DNA of 64,000 bases, from positions 74,098,618-74,162,617 of the forward strand of contig CM049317.1 in assembly GCA_026874595.1 (NCBI GenBank). Direction: 5' to 3'. Under the pieces are notes generated by a model. That model was not told the DNA's origin and did not search any database. It saw nothing but the letters and a program-made list of their open reading frames with translations. This DNA comes from Sipunculus nudus. Taxonomy: Eukaryota > Annelida > Sipuncula > Golfingiida > Sipunculidae. Shown here piece after piece: positions 1 to 11,308 of the stretch. Numbering within the stretch: position 1 is the first letter of the stretch; each line of letters begins with the position of its first letter. A program made the position numbers and the translations under genes.

Positions 1-440
1 TTGAAAACATAAACCTGGTCCAATATTGAAACTTATTTCATGTTAAACGTGCTACAAAAATTGCCTTTCTTACATTCTATTAACAAATGCTCGTTACTGG
101 AATCGAACTTAAATATAGATTTGATACAGTAATTTTGGCTTATTTTCATGTAATGTTGAAATAAACAAAATTTTAATTTCTACGTATATTATAAATAAAA
201 GTTAGCGACAGTTCTCAGTTTGATTTTCAGCTTTTTTTTCGAATAATAAAACTAGAATTTCTTGCCACCGCAGGTGCCATAGTATCTCGAGACAATTACC
301 ACCCCCCCCCCCCCCCCTTAAGAGTAGGTCCCTATCTTCAGCAGCATTTACTTGGAAAGCGACCATACCATGCAAGATTTCAGGCCGAGAAACCAATCCA
401 CTACTTGAAAATGGGGCATCAATGTATTCTATAACAACAG
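1..440. other. AT-rich non-coding edge with poly-C run
   Basis: No coding signal is visible. The stretch is AT-rich and contains a run of 16 C at 302-317. Its right part leads into the GGTGGCGCCACC repeat family. The short reading frame across 202-522 on the minus strand crosses the poly-C run, giving a glycine string, and is not a gene. Confidence 0.6.
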
Positions 441-990
441 AACAAGAGGTGACGCCACCTGTCTGGTCTAAAACAAAGCTATCCAAGACGGATAAACATA
501 CCAAAATTTCAGGCTGATACATCCATCCACTTCTCAGTTATGAGCGATTTACCCAAAGCAAGTAGATGGGTGGACGACACCCAAAGACAACTGCAAATGG
601 CGCCGCCAGTCTTGAATACGCCATTGAGGTATCCAAGATCTATGGACATGCACATTTTCAGGCCAATTCAATATATTCCTCTTGAGGAAAGGGGATTAAT
701 TTATACTATGAAAACGGCAATGTAGGTGGCGCCACCTGTCTGGTTGACGAGAAAACTCTCCAAGATGGATGTACATGCAAATTTTAGACCAATACATCGA
801 ACCACTCTTGATATGAGCAATTTTCACCTAAAGCAAACGTACGGATGGACGCCACAAAACTAAGATTGAAGATGAAGCCATCAGTCTTGAATACATGATG
901 GAGGTATCCGAGATCAAAAGACATGCGCAATTTCAGTCCAATCTGGCCATTAGTGTAAACATAGCATCCCGGCTTTTTCTCGGGATACAA
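440..990 (+). repeat. Diverged tandem repeat family with GGTGGCGCCACC core
   Basis: The palindrome-like core GGTGGCGCCACC or close variants recurs at about 451, 599, 728 and 848, spaced 120-148 bp. Between cores the same phrases return in order: 'atccaagat', 'gacatgca', 'attttcaggcc', 'atgagc', 'acctaaagca'. The copies are strongly diverged, so this is an old tandem array or a decayed dispersed element. The same family in the same orientation lies at 41.6-42.4 kb. I do not recognise the family and see no coding capacity. Confidence 0.6.
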
Positions 991-1340
991 TAAGTGAATG
1001 AAATAAGCCGAGTTTACATATTATACATACGTTTCACTCCACGTTGCAAGTTTGGCCTGAACAGTAGTCCATCTGTTCCGCTGTTGTATTGGGAATGTTC
1101 ATAACTGATTGATTTATCTTGTAATCTTATATAAGGCTCGACTTTACAAGTTCCTTATCTGACAGCCACATCAGAACATGCCTGACAGAAGTAACAACAT
1201 CTAGCGCGGAAACTGTAAAGCAGTCACCAGGAACGTCGTCATACGTTCGGTAGTTCAATCGCAGTGACCGAGGAGCCAAATAAGATATGTTCTTACTTTT
1301 ACAGTTTTGCATGTGCATTAGATAATTAGCTTAATTTGTA
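990..1340. other. Non-coding spacer
   Basis: AT-rich sequence with short random reading frames only. Nothing recognisable was seen between the core-repeat family and the triplicated segment. Confidence 0.5.
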
Positions 1341-2514
1341 TGAACAAAACCACATCATTAAAGTATATTATGACATGCAGTGACATTATATTAATATACA
1401 AAAAGCAATTATGTTTTACCTTTGCCATAGATAAGACAATATCCCCGTGTTTTACGGCATCCTTATATATTTTTTAAATATGCAAATTAAATGAGTCTAA
1501 ATCGAATTTTCACCCCCCAAAAAATGGAAGCAGGCATATGCTCTGACTTTTTTATAATGTCATATGATCAAAGCAATTCATTTACAGTCTCTGCAGAATA
1601 TTTCTTATTTTGATCAACCAAATTTATGCAAAGTAGGCAAAATGTCACATAACTGTGCATAAAAAAAGAAAAGATACACGGGGAATTCCAAAATAGAATT
1701 ACATAAGTATCCGTCGAGACATGAAAGATTATGAAATAAAGAATTCATGGAAATATCCCTGGCCTCGCCACCATTGATCGATGACTGCTAGACCTTTAAA
1801 AAACAAAATGGTGGACCGGGGGCCTTGATAGCTGTGTACTTGATAAATAACAGGTAATTATGTAGAAAGCTCCATAATTTACCTGTATCTACCCTGGATG
1901 TACCTCGTCACCGGTAATGCATTCATCATGGCGTAACGTTATATTTACTAGTATTTAGATCTCTATCTGTGTGCGCGCGGTCGTCTTGATAAGGTTATAT
2001 ATATAAATTTGTGTTTATTCATCTCGGGCTACAGGTCATTGTTTTAAGATGTGTAAAAGCGCATATAGATACACATACGTGTGAGTGATTAAACACACAC
2101 ATATATATCTTTATATATAATATAATATTATAAATGTGTGTATGTGTTTTTTTGTGTGTGTATAAATGGTGTGAGAGAGATAGAGACGAAAGCTAGTTTA
2201 TACTCTTCAATAAACAGGTACTTCAAAGCACACTGTACCCTTTAAACCTATAAAATATGATTCCGTCACCTTTCAGTGATATATGTGCATACACTCACAA
2301 AAACGTGCGGATATACATGTATATAAATGTTCGCGGTAGAAAAAGACAAAAATAATTTTAAGGCCACAGAAAGACAGTCATGACTCAGGACGCGGAAGGT
2401 ATATTATTCTATATTTCAGCGTTGGCAATAATACAGGTCACGCAGATGTTCTTAAACACGAGCTGTACAGTTGTATAAGCCGACATAATTGTATTGTATC
2501 AGGTCTATAACATC

Positions 2515-2569
<55 letters not shown>

Positions 2570-2834
2570 TAACAATACGTCCATTAAGTGCATTTCAAAG
2601 GTCGACCTTTTCCCAGATAAAATACTATGTCCATACATACTAAGGTACAACCATTTTGCGAGTTAACCATAAACGTGAAACAGGCCAAGAAAAGGATAAT
2701 ATACAAATTTTTTTTTTAAATATGAATGACATAATTGCAGCCCAAAAAATAATAAAGTTTGTGTCCGGTTGAGTACATATCGTTCATGTACTTGTGTTAG
2801 AAATGACAGATATCTTAACGTCACAAGTAGATAT
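1340..2834. repeat. Tandem segmental repeat, copy 1 of 3
   Basis: First copy of a ~1.5-kb segment repeated three times in a row. Landmarks shared by all copies, in order: 'atgaacaaaaccac' (1340), 'ctggcctcgccaccattgat' (1759), 'gtgcgcgcggtcg' (~1970), a CA/TG and TA microsatellite stretch, 'gttcgcggta', 'cacgcagatgttctta', 'aaaggtcgacctt', and 'gacagatatct' near the end. The copies carry many substitutions and small indels, so the duplication is old. There is no conserved open frame across the three copies, so this is probably non-coding. A pure AT tract lies at about 2519-2562. Confidence 0.75.
2519..2562. repeat. (AT)n microsatellite
   Basis: About 22 uninterrupted AT dinucleotides inside copy 1 of the triplicated segment. 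The equivalent place in copies 2 and 3 is not expanded. Confidence 0.95.
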
Positions 2835-4092
2835 ATGAACAAAACCACCATTAAAGTATATAATATGACTGCGACATATTATATAAATACATTATAGTGA
2901 CCTATAGTATTGACAATATTGACGTGTTCTAAAATCCCCCTCACAGTTAAACATTAATTATCCAAATTATCATAGTCTAAATCGACCTCTTTCAGAAGAA
3001 AAAAGGCATATACTCTCAGGTAATTCTAATGTCATACGATTAGAGCAATTCTCATTTTTATTCTCTGTAATTTTTTTTTATTTTGTTCAACCAAATTTAT
3101 GCAAAATGTAACATCAATATGTAACAACAAAGAAATTGTACATGGGGCAGAATAAAATTACATGTGTCTCCTTCGAGGCAGGAAAGATCATAACTTAACA
3201 TATTTATGGAAATATCCCTGGCCTCGCCACCATTGATCGATGTCTGCTACACATGTAAACAAGGTGGTGGACCCTCCGGGCCTTGATAGCAGTGCTCAGT
3301 CTATTTCATAATTAACAGGTAATAATGTAGAAAGCTCAATAATTTTCCTGCATCCACCCTGGATCTACCTGGTCACCGGTAATGCATTCATCATGCAGTA
3401 ACGTTATTTACTAGTATTTAGATATCTACCTACGTGCGCGCGGTCGGCCTGGTAAAGTTACTATATTTCTGCATCTTCATCACGGGAATGATGCGTAAAA
3501 GCGCATATATAGATACATATACGTGTGAGTGATAACACACACGCACACGCACACACATATATGTGTTGTGTATCATTGTGTGTTTCTGTGTGTGTATAAA
3601 TGTGGAGAGTGAGAGAGAAGAAGGCTAGTTAATGCGGACAAATAGGCACTTCAGAGCAAGTTCATCCTTTAAACCTTTAAACTTTGATTCAGTGACCTTT
3701 CAATATTATATGTGTATACACTCACATACTCGTGCGGATATATATAAATGTTCGCGGTAAAAAAAAAGACAAAAATAATTTAAAGCCGATAAAAAGACTC
3801 AGGACGCGCACGTGTTATTGTTCTCTATATCAACGTCAGCAATAATATAGGTCCCGCAGATGTTCTTAAACACGCGCTGTACAGTTGTATAAGCAGACAC
3901 ATAATTGTATGACATCAGGTCTATAACATATAATTGTCAATATATAAAACACACAATACGCCTCATTAAGTAAATTTTCAAAGGTCGACCTTTCCCAAGG
4001 TAAAATTACTGTGCCAATATGTACAACCATTTTGCTAACCAAGCATACACGTATAACGGACCAAGAAAAGGATAATATACTGAAGTTTTTTA

Positions 4093-5577
4093 TTATGCCC
4101 CCGCCACAAAGTGGCCGGGGCATATAGTTTTACCCATGTCCGTCCTTCCGTCCTTCCGTCCTTCCGTCATTCCGAAATCAAACAGTTGTACGGACTTTTT
4201 TTCGCAATGCCTGCAGATATTGGCCTGATATTTTGTGAGTGGGCAGATAATGACCAGTTACAGATCGAGTTCGCGTTTCGTCCCGGTTGACCTACTTTTG
4301 ACCGTTTTACGGCTCCTAAACTTAGAAAATTTCACGAAAAATAGAAATTTTCATGACCAATACACATGTACGGACTTTTTTTCGCAATGCCTGCAGATAT
4401 TGGCCTGATTTTTGGTGTGTGGGCAGATAATGACCAGTTACAGATCGAGTTCGCGTTTCGTCCCGGTTGACCTACTTTTGACCGTTTTACGGCTCCTAAA
4501 CTTAGAAAAATTCATGAAAAATAGAAATTTTCATGACATTTACACATGTACAGCCGTTTTTAGCCCTCAGCTCATAGGCTGATGGGCTATTGTCGTCACC
4601 CAAGCTGTCCGTCTGTCCATCTGTCTGTCCAGTGTCTGTCCGTCCGTCCGTCCGTTCCGCGTCTGTTAACTTTTACCTTGTGAGCGGGATATCTCTAAAA
4701 GGATTCACCGTTGGAATTTTATTTCATCAGTGAAGATGTATATCGATAAAATCTCGGTCAAGTTCAAAGATGGGTGACCTTGACCCGTTTTTCTACATTT
4801 TAGAGCTGATTATAGAAAAACATTCAGAAGTTTATATATCAGGAACCATTGTGTGGATTTTCACAAAACTTACTATGATCATTGGGACTGATGATCTGTA
4901 TGTGCTGCACAATTTTGGTGGCGCCACCTGCAATTTCTGATTTTTTAATGAAATTTTATCGGATTTTTTTTCAATTTTGGCCTTTTGTGCAGGATATCTC
5001 CAAAGGTATTCAACACAGGAACTTCATTTCTTCAGTGCTATTGCATTATATTTACAAAATCTTGGTCAAGTTCAAAGATGGGTGATCTTGACCTACTTTT
5101 CAAGGTGCATTTGGTGGATTGTTTTGAAACATGGTATATACCTCTCCAATTTAAATTTATAAATGATTATCAACTTTTGCTAATATTCTAGTTTCGCAAT
5201 GCAATGCTTACAGATACCGGCCTAATGTTTGGTCTGTGGGCGCATAATGACCACTTACAGATCGAGTTCGCGTTTCGTCCCAGTTAACCTATTTTTCACC
5301 ATATGACAGATCCTGAACATAGAAAATTTCATGAAAGACAGAAATTTTCATGAAAAATGCACATATATGGACTTTTTATCCCAATGCCTGCAGATACTGG
5401 CCTGATTTTTGGTGTGTTGCTTGATAATGACCCTTTACAGATCGAGTTTGATTTTTGCCCTTGTTGACCTACTTTTGACCATACAACACTTCCTGAACTT
5501 AAAAATTTTTACAAAATTTAACAAATGTTTCTAATTTGCCCCAGGCGGGGGCATTCGTGTCGTTCCGACACATCTAG
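4093..5577 (+). mobile_element. Helentron-associated (pearl/HINE-like) non-autonomous element
   Basis: Structure in order. A 5' palindromic end at 4095-4125 pairs as 14-bp arms with one mismatch around AAA. It includes TGCCCCCGCC (4097-4106), whose exact reverse complement GGCGGGGGCA lies near the 3' end (5544-5553). Next comes a CTTCCGTC-type microsatellite (~4138-4175), then four ~180-bp core repeats starting at 4191, 4371, ~4551 and ~5369; the first two are exactly 180 bp apart and nearly identical. At the 3' end is a perfect 6-bp stem-loop GTGTCG-TTC-CGACAC (5557-5571), then CTAG (5574-5577) followed by T. Subterminal inverted repeats, a microsatellite, core repeats, a 3' stem-loop and a CTAG/T junction are the layout described for Helentron-associated elements, including bivalve pearl elements. 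No Rep-helicase is encoded, so it would depend on proteins supplied in trans. The third core repeat is split by a nested element. The exact 5' boundary is uncertain by a few bases. Confidence 0.7.
4561..5191 (+). mobile_element. Second Helentron-like element nested in the first
   Basis: This interrupts the third core repeat of the surrounding element: 'cagccgtttt' stops at 4560 and the core resumes with 'tttcgcaatgc' at 5192. The 5' end is a palindrome (TAGCCC-TCAGC...GCTGA-T-GGGCTA, 4561-4589). It is followed by a GTCCGTCT/GTCCGTCC microsatellite (~4607-4652) and two diverged ~305-bp internal repeats, each carrying 'ggtcaagttcaaagatgggtg' (near 4758 and 5064). It ends in CTAG (5188-5191) and is flanked by T on both sides, as expected for insertion between two T residues without target duplication. 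The GC-rich 3' inverted repeat and stem-loop seen in the outer element are not obvious here, so its 3' part may be a variant or shortened. A GGTGGCGCCACC motif occurs at ~4918. Confidence 0.6.
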
Positions 5578-5694
5578 TTATTAATAACATAATTGTAGAC
5601 CAAACAATAATAAAACATGAATATCGGGCGAGTACATTTACTTGTGTTAGAAATGACAGATATCTCAATGTCACAAGTAGATATATGAACAAAA

Positions 5695-7041
5695 CCACCA
5701 TTAAAGTACATATTTTGACAGCGACAAAAGCTTGACATTATATAAAGGTAAAAAAATACAAATATACTTACCTTAAAGTGACATATGGTATTGACAATAT
5801 CGACGTGATTTAACATCCCCCTTTCATTTTTCATAAATAATGCAAATTAAAATAGTAAAAAAAAAAACCCGGAAAAAATAGCAAAAAAAAGCAATTCTCA
5901 TTTTTATTCTCTGCAAAATATTTTTATGTTGTTCAGCTAAATTTGTGCAAAATGTAACATCAATATGTAACAATAAAGAAATTGTACATGGGGCAGACTA
6001 AAATTACGCGTGACTCCGTCAAGGCAAGAAAGATGCTAACTTAACACAGTTATGGAAATATCCCTGGCCTCGCCACCATTGATTGATGTCTGCTACACAT
6101 GTAAACAAGGTGGTGGACCCTCCGGGCATTGATAGCAGTGCTCAGTCTATTTCATAAATGACAAGTCATAATGTAGAAAGCTCAATAATTTCCTGCATCC
6201 CCCTGGATCTACCTGGTCACCGATAGATAAGGATATCTATCTACGTGCGCGCGGTCGGCCTGATAAAGTTATATATATATCTGTATCTTCATCTCGGGGA
6301 TGATGTGTTAAATCGCAGATAATTACATATACGTGTGAGTGATTACACACACGCACACACACATATGTGTTGTGTATCAGTGTGTGTTTCTGTGTGTGTA
6401 TAAATGTGGAGCGAGAGAGGCGAAGACTGGTTAAGGCCGACAAATAGGCACTTACTTCAGAGCAAGTTCATCCTTTAAACCTTTTAACTTTGATTCAGTG
6501 ACCTTTCAATGACATATGTGTATACACTCACATACTCGTGCGGATATATATAAATGTTCGCGATAAAAAAAAGACAAAAATGATTTTAAGCCCATAGAAA
6601 GACTCATGTCGCGCACGTGTTATTGTTCTATATATCAACGTCGGCAATAATATAGGTCACGCAGATGTTTTTTTAAACACGCGCTGTACAGTTGTATAAG
6701 CAGACTGATAATTGTGTGCAATTAGGTCTACAATATCTAATTGTCAATCCATATATACAACACACAATACGCCATTAAGTACATTTTCGAAAGTCGACCT
6801 TTGCCCAGGTAAAATACTGTATTGACTTGCCCAGGTAAAATACTGTGTCAATACATACTAATGATAAACCATTTTGCTAACCATAAACGTATAACCCGCC
6901 AACAAAAGGATAATATACTAACTTTTTTTAAATATTAATAACACAATTGTAGCCTAAACAGTAATAAAATATGGATATCGGGCGAGTACATATCGTTAAT
7001 ATACTTGTGTAAGAAACGACAGATATCTCAAAGCTACAAGA
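5695..7041. repeat. Tandem segmental repeat, copy 3 of 3
   Basis: Third copy of the triplicated segment. Its landmarks are at 5695 ('atgaacaaaaccac') and 6064 ('ctggcctcgccaccattgat'), and it ends near 7041 after 'gacagatatctcaaagctacaag'. It lacks the element found in copy 2. A short internal duplication of 'ttgcccaggtaaaatactgt' is visible at about 6811-6850. Confidence 0.75.
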
Positions 7042-7210
7042 GTATATACGGCCATCGTAAGATAATGAATGGAAATGAAATACTTGGGAACTAAATTCCC
7101 AACTGGGACTAATTGATCGCTGACAGTTTGAACAAATTTTGTCACAAGCTCTCCCGTGCCCGCGCGTGCAGTGACATACTACAACTGTCATATCATCCAC
7201 ACCTAGACGC
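7042..7210 (-). other. Possible downstream Cys-rich exon (speculative)
   Basis: Immediately outside the triplicated repeat, the minus strand is open across about 7042-7208. It encodes a cysteine-rich stretch (VVCHCTRGHGRACDKICSNC, spacing C-x-C-x7-C-x3-C-x2-C). Two possible acceptor AGs (about 7203 and 7189) would both continue the reading phase left by the signal-peptide exon at 7939-7987. The polypyrimidine tract is weak and I found no convincing downstream donor, so this could be chance. No domain family is recognised. Confidence 0.15.
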
Positions 7211-7930
7211 TGAACCAAGCACATTGTGCATATAGCGTTATCAGAATATTATTATATGTTTATTATATCAGTCAAACGTGTGGTGTTTACCTGTGCCTGG
7301 CGCCATATCAAGTGTTTGTTATTAGCAAGACAGCATTAAACCTTATACATTGTATATGCGGGATGTAGTGAATTATATACAACGTTTAAAGTATATTACT
7401 GTTCGATGTATTAAAGACGTCACTGTCAAATTACTAAATGGTATTAAATTATTTACCAACTCAGAGGAAGGGAAACATTGATATAAACTGGTAATTCAGG
7501 CGTTAAAGAATATACGTAAATTAACACGAAAACTTGTTTTATGTATCTGTGTCCAGTATTGTAAATACGTACATGTATGTATGTATACACCTACATTAAA
7601 TTAACAATGCAATTTATTCAAATTAATTATGAAAGTATACAAATATAGTTATATATATATATGTATACATATTTGTGTGTGTGTGTGTGTGTGTGTGTGA
7701 AATTGTGATGAAGCCAGTGCAGAAGCCAGTAGCAATGTGAAATGGAAAGTATACAGTAGATTAATTGTCAAACCAGTGACACATAATCACACACACTGAA
7801 CCACACCTACACACACATGTACATCGGATATTAAACATACATAATTATATGACCTTTGCTACTACAGGTGTTTATGCACCATCACAGCATCCCTCTAACC
7901 TGACGCTAACATGACAAATTTAACAGAGTT
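7211..7930. other. Non-coding, putative first intron; TA/TG microsatellite
   Basis: AT-rich sequence between the two candidate minus-strand exons. It contains a (TA)n-(TG)n microsatellite at about 7650-7698 and CA-rich patches near 7790-7820. No coding signal was seen. Confidence 0.5.
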
Positions 7931-7938
7931 TCACTTAC

Positions 7939-7987
7939 CTGCTAGAACAAGGGCAGCGAACAACAGCCCTTGACGGTCGTGTGTCAT
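7939..7987 (-). CDS. Candidate first coding exon with signal peptide (partial gene)
   Basis: Read on the minus strand, ATG at 7987 starts 16 codons plus one base, giving MTHDRQGLLFAALVLA followed by a split Gly/Ala/Val-type codon. There is a short charged N-region, then the hydrophobic run LLFAALVLA typical of a secretory signal peptide. The exon ends at a perfect donor, CAG|GTAAGT (donor 7933-7938). Reading through the donor meets a stop (TGA) at once, as expected for a true splice site. The phase-1 intron right after the signal peptide is the usual arrangement in animal secreted and membrane proteins. TATA and CCAAT motifs lie at sensible distances upstream. The mature protein is not identified; a Cys-rich open stretch at ~7042-7208 is the only in-phase candidate seen. 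Chance occurrence remains possible for such a short exon. Confidence 0.5.
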
Positions 7988-8187
7988 GGCGTTTGCAGGT
8001 ACGTCCACACGGACACGGGTATGTGTACGTAATCTACGCCCGACCTGGCACTGCCGTAAGCGGGTCTGTGTTACATGGCGTGTACGGACCCTGATTTGGT
8101 GAACTTAAGTGACCTTGGAGGCTGATAAACCTTATCCCGGCCAGGTAAACACGGGCTGATGGCCGCTCTCACCTGGTCCGACGTATA

Positions 8188-8246
8188 CACTTTATAGAGT
8201 ATATACGGTAGGTGAAGGTAAGGTCACCTGGAGCGTCGTCCAATCA
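8188..8246 (-). promoter_or_regulatory. Candidate core promoter (TATA + CCAAT) for the 7.99-kb exon
   Basis: On the minus strand, TCTATAAAG lies at about 8190-8199. The sense of the 8240-8245 motif CCAATC is GATTGG, an inverted CCAAT box, about 45 bp further upstream. If transcription starts ~30 bp after the TATA box (near 8165), the CCAAT box sits near -77 and the 5' leader to the ATG at 7987 is about 178 nt. Positions fit a classical TATA promoter; start-site evidence is lacking. Confidence 0.4.
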
Positions 8247-8370
8247 GAAACAACCCCAATGATGGGATTTCCCTCGCTATATATAAACATGACGTCTACA
8301 CGGATGCGTTTATATCTGTTAGACCTTGACGAGACATCCTTTGTAAAGAAGCGTAGTCCGGTGGTATCAG
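8240..8370 (+). promoter_or_regulatory. Possible divergent plus-strand promoter and first exon
   Basis: The same CCAAT motif (8240-8244) is followed on the plus strand by TATATATAAA (8278-8287). Downstream lies a good donor, CAG|GTAAAT, at 8370/8371. If used, this would give a short exon from ~8310 to 8370. An in-frame ATG (8304) would lie at or just upstream of the expected start site, so the exon is more likely leader than coding. With the minus-strand TATA at ~8195, this would be a bidirectional promoter. Confidence 0.22.
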
Positions 8371-8379
8371 GTAAATGTC

Positions 8380-10280
8380 TATATGGGTATGTTTTAAATT
8401 TCTATGTGGATTTTTATTGCGTTCGGTTCGGGGAAAATGTCAATATGCTCATATATTCAATTCTATAGAGTGCTATTGATGTTTTTTACTGAAACATGCG
8501 TGTTATTCTAACTTCTTAAAATGAAGGGACAAAACATGGAACACTTATATTATAGTTTTCATCCATTATCATAAGTAAGGTAATATATCAGGTTTGGTTC
8601 AAATGTCAATGTAGTTAAATTACGTGCATTTGTGGTAGAGTATAAATGTTGAAATCGTTTGGTTTTCAAACCCAAATGCAATATCGCGGTTACTGTCTAT
8701 TAATAATCAGAAAATAAAAAAAAACTTTCGTTGATAATGGTCTGTTCACCATTCTTAATGTATGATACCATGCATGGTTGCAGCAGCTTCAAAGTAGGGG
8801 TGTGTATTAATACTAAATCCATGAGTTAACCCCAAAAAATTTGTACCTGGTGGAATTATTTATGGAAAAAATTATTTTTTTTTTAAATTTTTAAAGGAGT
8901 GTTACCCCCCCCCCCCCCGTACATGGCCTCTGAAAGTTTTGAAGTTGTGAAACATGAAAATCATCATTAAGCCACCCCTTGTAAGAATACAAGGCTTACA
9001 GGGGTTGATGAGTTTATTACTTTATCAATATTTTGGCCACTTTGTTTGTGGGTGGACTTTCTCAGGTTCACCTGAGTGCAAACCATCAAATGCAATATTT
9101 TTAATTCCTTTTTGCTTTTTTCGGTTTTTCTTTCTTCTGACCCGTTTGTGCTAGATCCCAAATATGGCTCATTTTCAAAAACTGACCTTTGGGCACAATA
9201 TTAATCTGAGGTGACAACTAGACTTGCACCTGATTTTACTTTTGACCTTGACCTAATTTCCATGACCATACACTCTATAGCTGATTTCCGATGATTGCAC
9301 AGTTGGGAGCATCAAGGGGGAATTCCAGTGATCGCTAGCCGGTAGTAAACATCTCGTTTTTCTTTATTCGCGGACATGTAAACCAATTTATTTAAATATT
9401 TTGGCAAAATATGCGTTTATATAACTAAACACTACTTTGTTTTACTGTAGACATTTCACCATATTTGCTTTTTTTCAAGAAAAAAATATATATTGGCAGA
9501 ATATACAGAAACACCAATATATGCTAGTAATGATTTGCATATGTTATCAAGATTTAAGTTCAGTACTTGGAAATTCCCATCAAATAAAAAAAAATTACTT
9601 TAACATATTTTAGTTAAAATTACCAGAATACCTTTCTATCAACGAAAATAGCCATTAAATAATAAAGGCGTAGTGAGGCGTGTTAACCAAAACTTTCTGT
9701 GCTAACCCCTCCACACTGTGTGACCTTTAAAAATGGCTATAAATATTTATGTTATAATCCCTATTTCTGGCTTATCTTCATGTACATATCTCTCAAAAGT
9801 TGTCATATACTAGATGAAACTGGCATAAAAAAATGTCATCATTGTGGTCCTAAATCTTGATAGATTTATAAAGTAAAGAGTGAAAGGAAGACAGATAATC
9901 ACTCTCGCACTCCAAGTTCAATCTAATAATTATAGTATAAATGATATATCCACACTTTTAAAGAACCGACCAGACTCGATAAATACATAACTTATTTTTT
10001 CAAATAATTGTGGCCATTTATGTGTTTATTTTCGCAAAATAAAAACACATGATATACGTTTCACTGAAACATCTTTATCAATAAATGCTGTATATTATTT
10101 GGAAAAGTTTGATATCTTACTCACAAATTGACCAATAAACTTTGATAAAAATATTTAGAGGTACCACAGATGATTCCTGGCACCATATCTAAAGATATCC
10201 AAGATTAAAATATGCAACCAATAATAATGTAATCCAAGCATTAATCATTGAGAAAATATAAGAATCTTTACTTGAAATTT
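8380..10280. other. Gene-free AT-rich stretch
   Basis: No recognisable gene or RNA. It holds a poly-C run (8905-8918) preceded by an A/T-rich tract. It also holds decayed repeat-like sequence with 'gaccttgacct' phrases (9180-9260) that resemble the tails of the Helentron-like elements. Reading frames here are short and overlap on both strands. Confidence 0.5.
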
Positions 10281-10282
10281 TA

Positions 10283-10467
10283 AGTGTGGACCAGGCTTTA
10301 AAGTGTTGACTAGGCTATAAAGTGTGGAATAGGCTATAAAGGTTGGAATAGGCTATAAAGTGTGGAATAGGCTATAAAGTGTGGAATAGGTTATATGAAG
10401 TGTTGACTAGGCTATAAAGTGTGGACTAGGCTATAAAGTATGGACTAGGCTATAAAGTGTGGACTAA
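10283..10467 (+). repeat. 19-bp minisatellite
   Basis: About nine to ten copies of a 19-bp unit with the core 'aggctataaagtgtgga', with variants (ggaata/gactag) and one slightly longer unit near 10390-10405. It lies 215 bp upstream of the pogo/Tigger-like element and is independent of it. Confidence 0.9.
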
Positions 10468-11308
10468 CGAAACCATGTCGTCATGATAAATCTAGGATTA
10501 AAAGACAGAAATCGGTATATGATAGACAGATGTAGATTTTGTTAGCCCTTGCTACTTTCTGACAGCATATCCGTCGTAACACAAGTCCGATAAATTCTAA
10601 CAGCAGTGTGTTGAACATCTTTGTCGGTCAGAGAAAGCTATAGTCAGAAGCTATAGTCCAGTTTTACAGCAGTATACCAGTACAGTAGAGCGCCGTATTT
10701 CCGAATGCCGAATTACCGAAAATTCGTTTTTACGAAAATTAAAATGGGGAACCGAAAATTTATTCGTATTTCCGAAATATATTTAAAGTATGTAAATACC
10801 TTAAATGAATATTTGTAAATACGAGTCCCAAGGCCTGCAGTCATGTGTTTAAGCCCAGTGGTGACCCTAATTAATTCATTCTGGGCCGATGTTGTCGCCG
10901 GGGCAAAGGTATGAAAACAACAGCTAGCATCGCAACGCTCAGCTCCCTGTACCCCTAGCAAGCGATTGAGCAGTTTATCTAAGAGCACTTGTGTGTTATC
11001 AACCATATCTGGTTTGTACACAAGCAAGCATAGTTCATCGGCTTGGGAATGGATGTAAGGTAAAATAACTGAGCAGTTTACTCGCATCAGCATTAGTGAG
11101 GTATCATTCATTAAACGCTTATGCTCGAGCAGGTTTAGGTGCGAGGCTATAGCATGCGGGCCTGGCCATACAAAAGAGCAGTTCAATCCCAAGAGCAATT
11201 GTGTCATTTACTTAAACTCGCTGTTATTCAGCTTATTCATCATTTTACTTTTACTGTCAAGAAAAACACAACTCAAATACGATCCTCTGGCTGTCACTTA
11301 CCAGAGAT

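Larger units (their letters stand above)
2835..5694. repeat. Tandem segmental repeat, copy 2 of 3, interrupted by a transposon
   Basis: Second copy of the ~1.4-kb segment; the shared landmarks start at 2835 and 3218. It is lengthened to ~2.86 kb because a Helentron-like element sits at about 4093-5577. Removing that element gives ~1.37 kb, close to copy 3. Copies 1 and 3 therefore serve as natural empty sites for the insertion. Copy 2 is visibly closer to copy 3 than to copy 1; for example, both read 'gtctgctacacatgtaaac' after the shared landmark. Confidence 0.75.

Noticed and set aside
10713-11207. 164-codon minus-strand gene in the pogo/Tigger-like element
   Set aside because: It includes the terminal inverted repeat and does not resemble a transposase or other family that I recognise; it may be captured sequence, but this cannot be supported.
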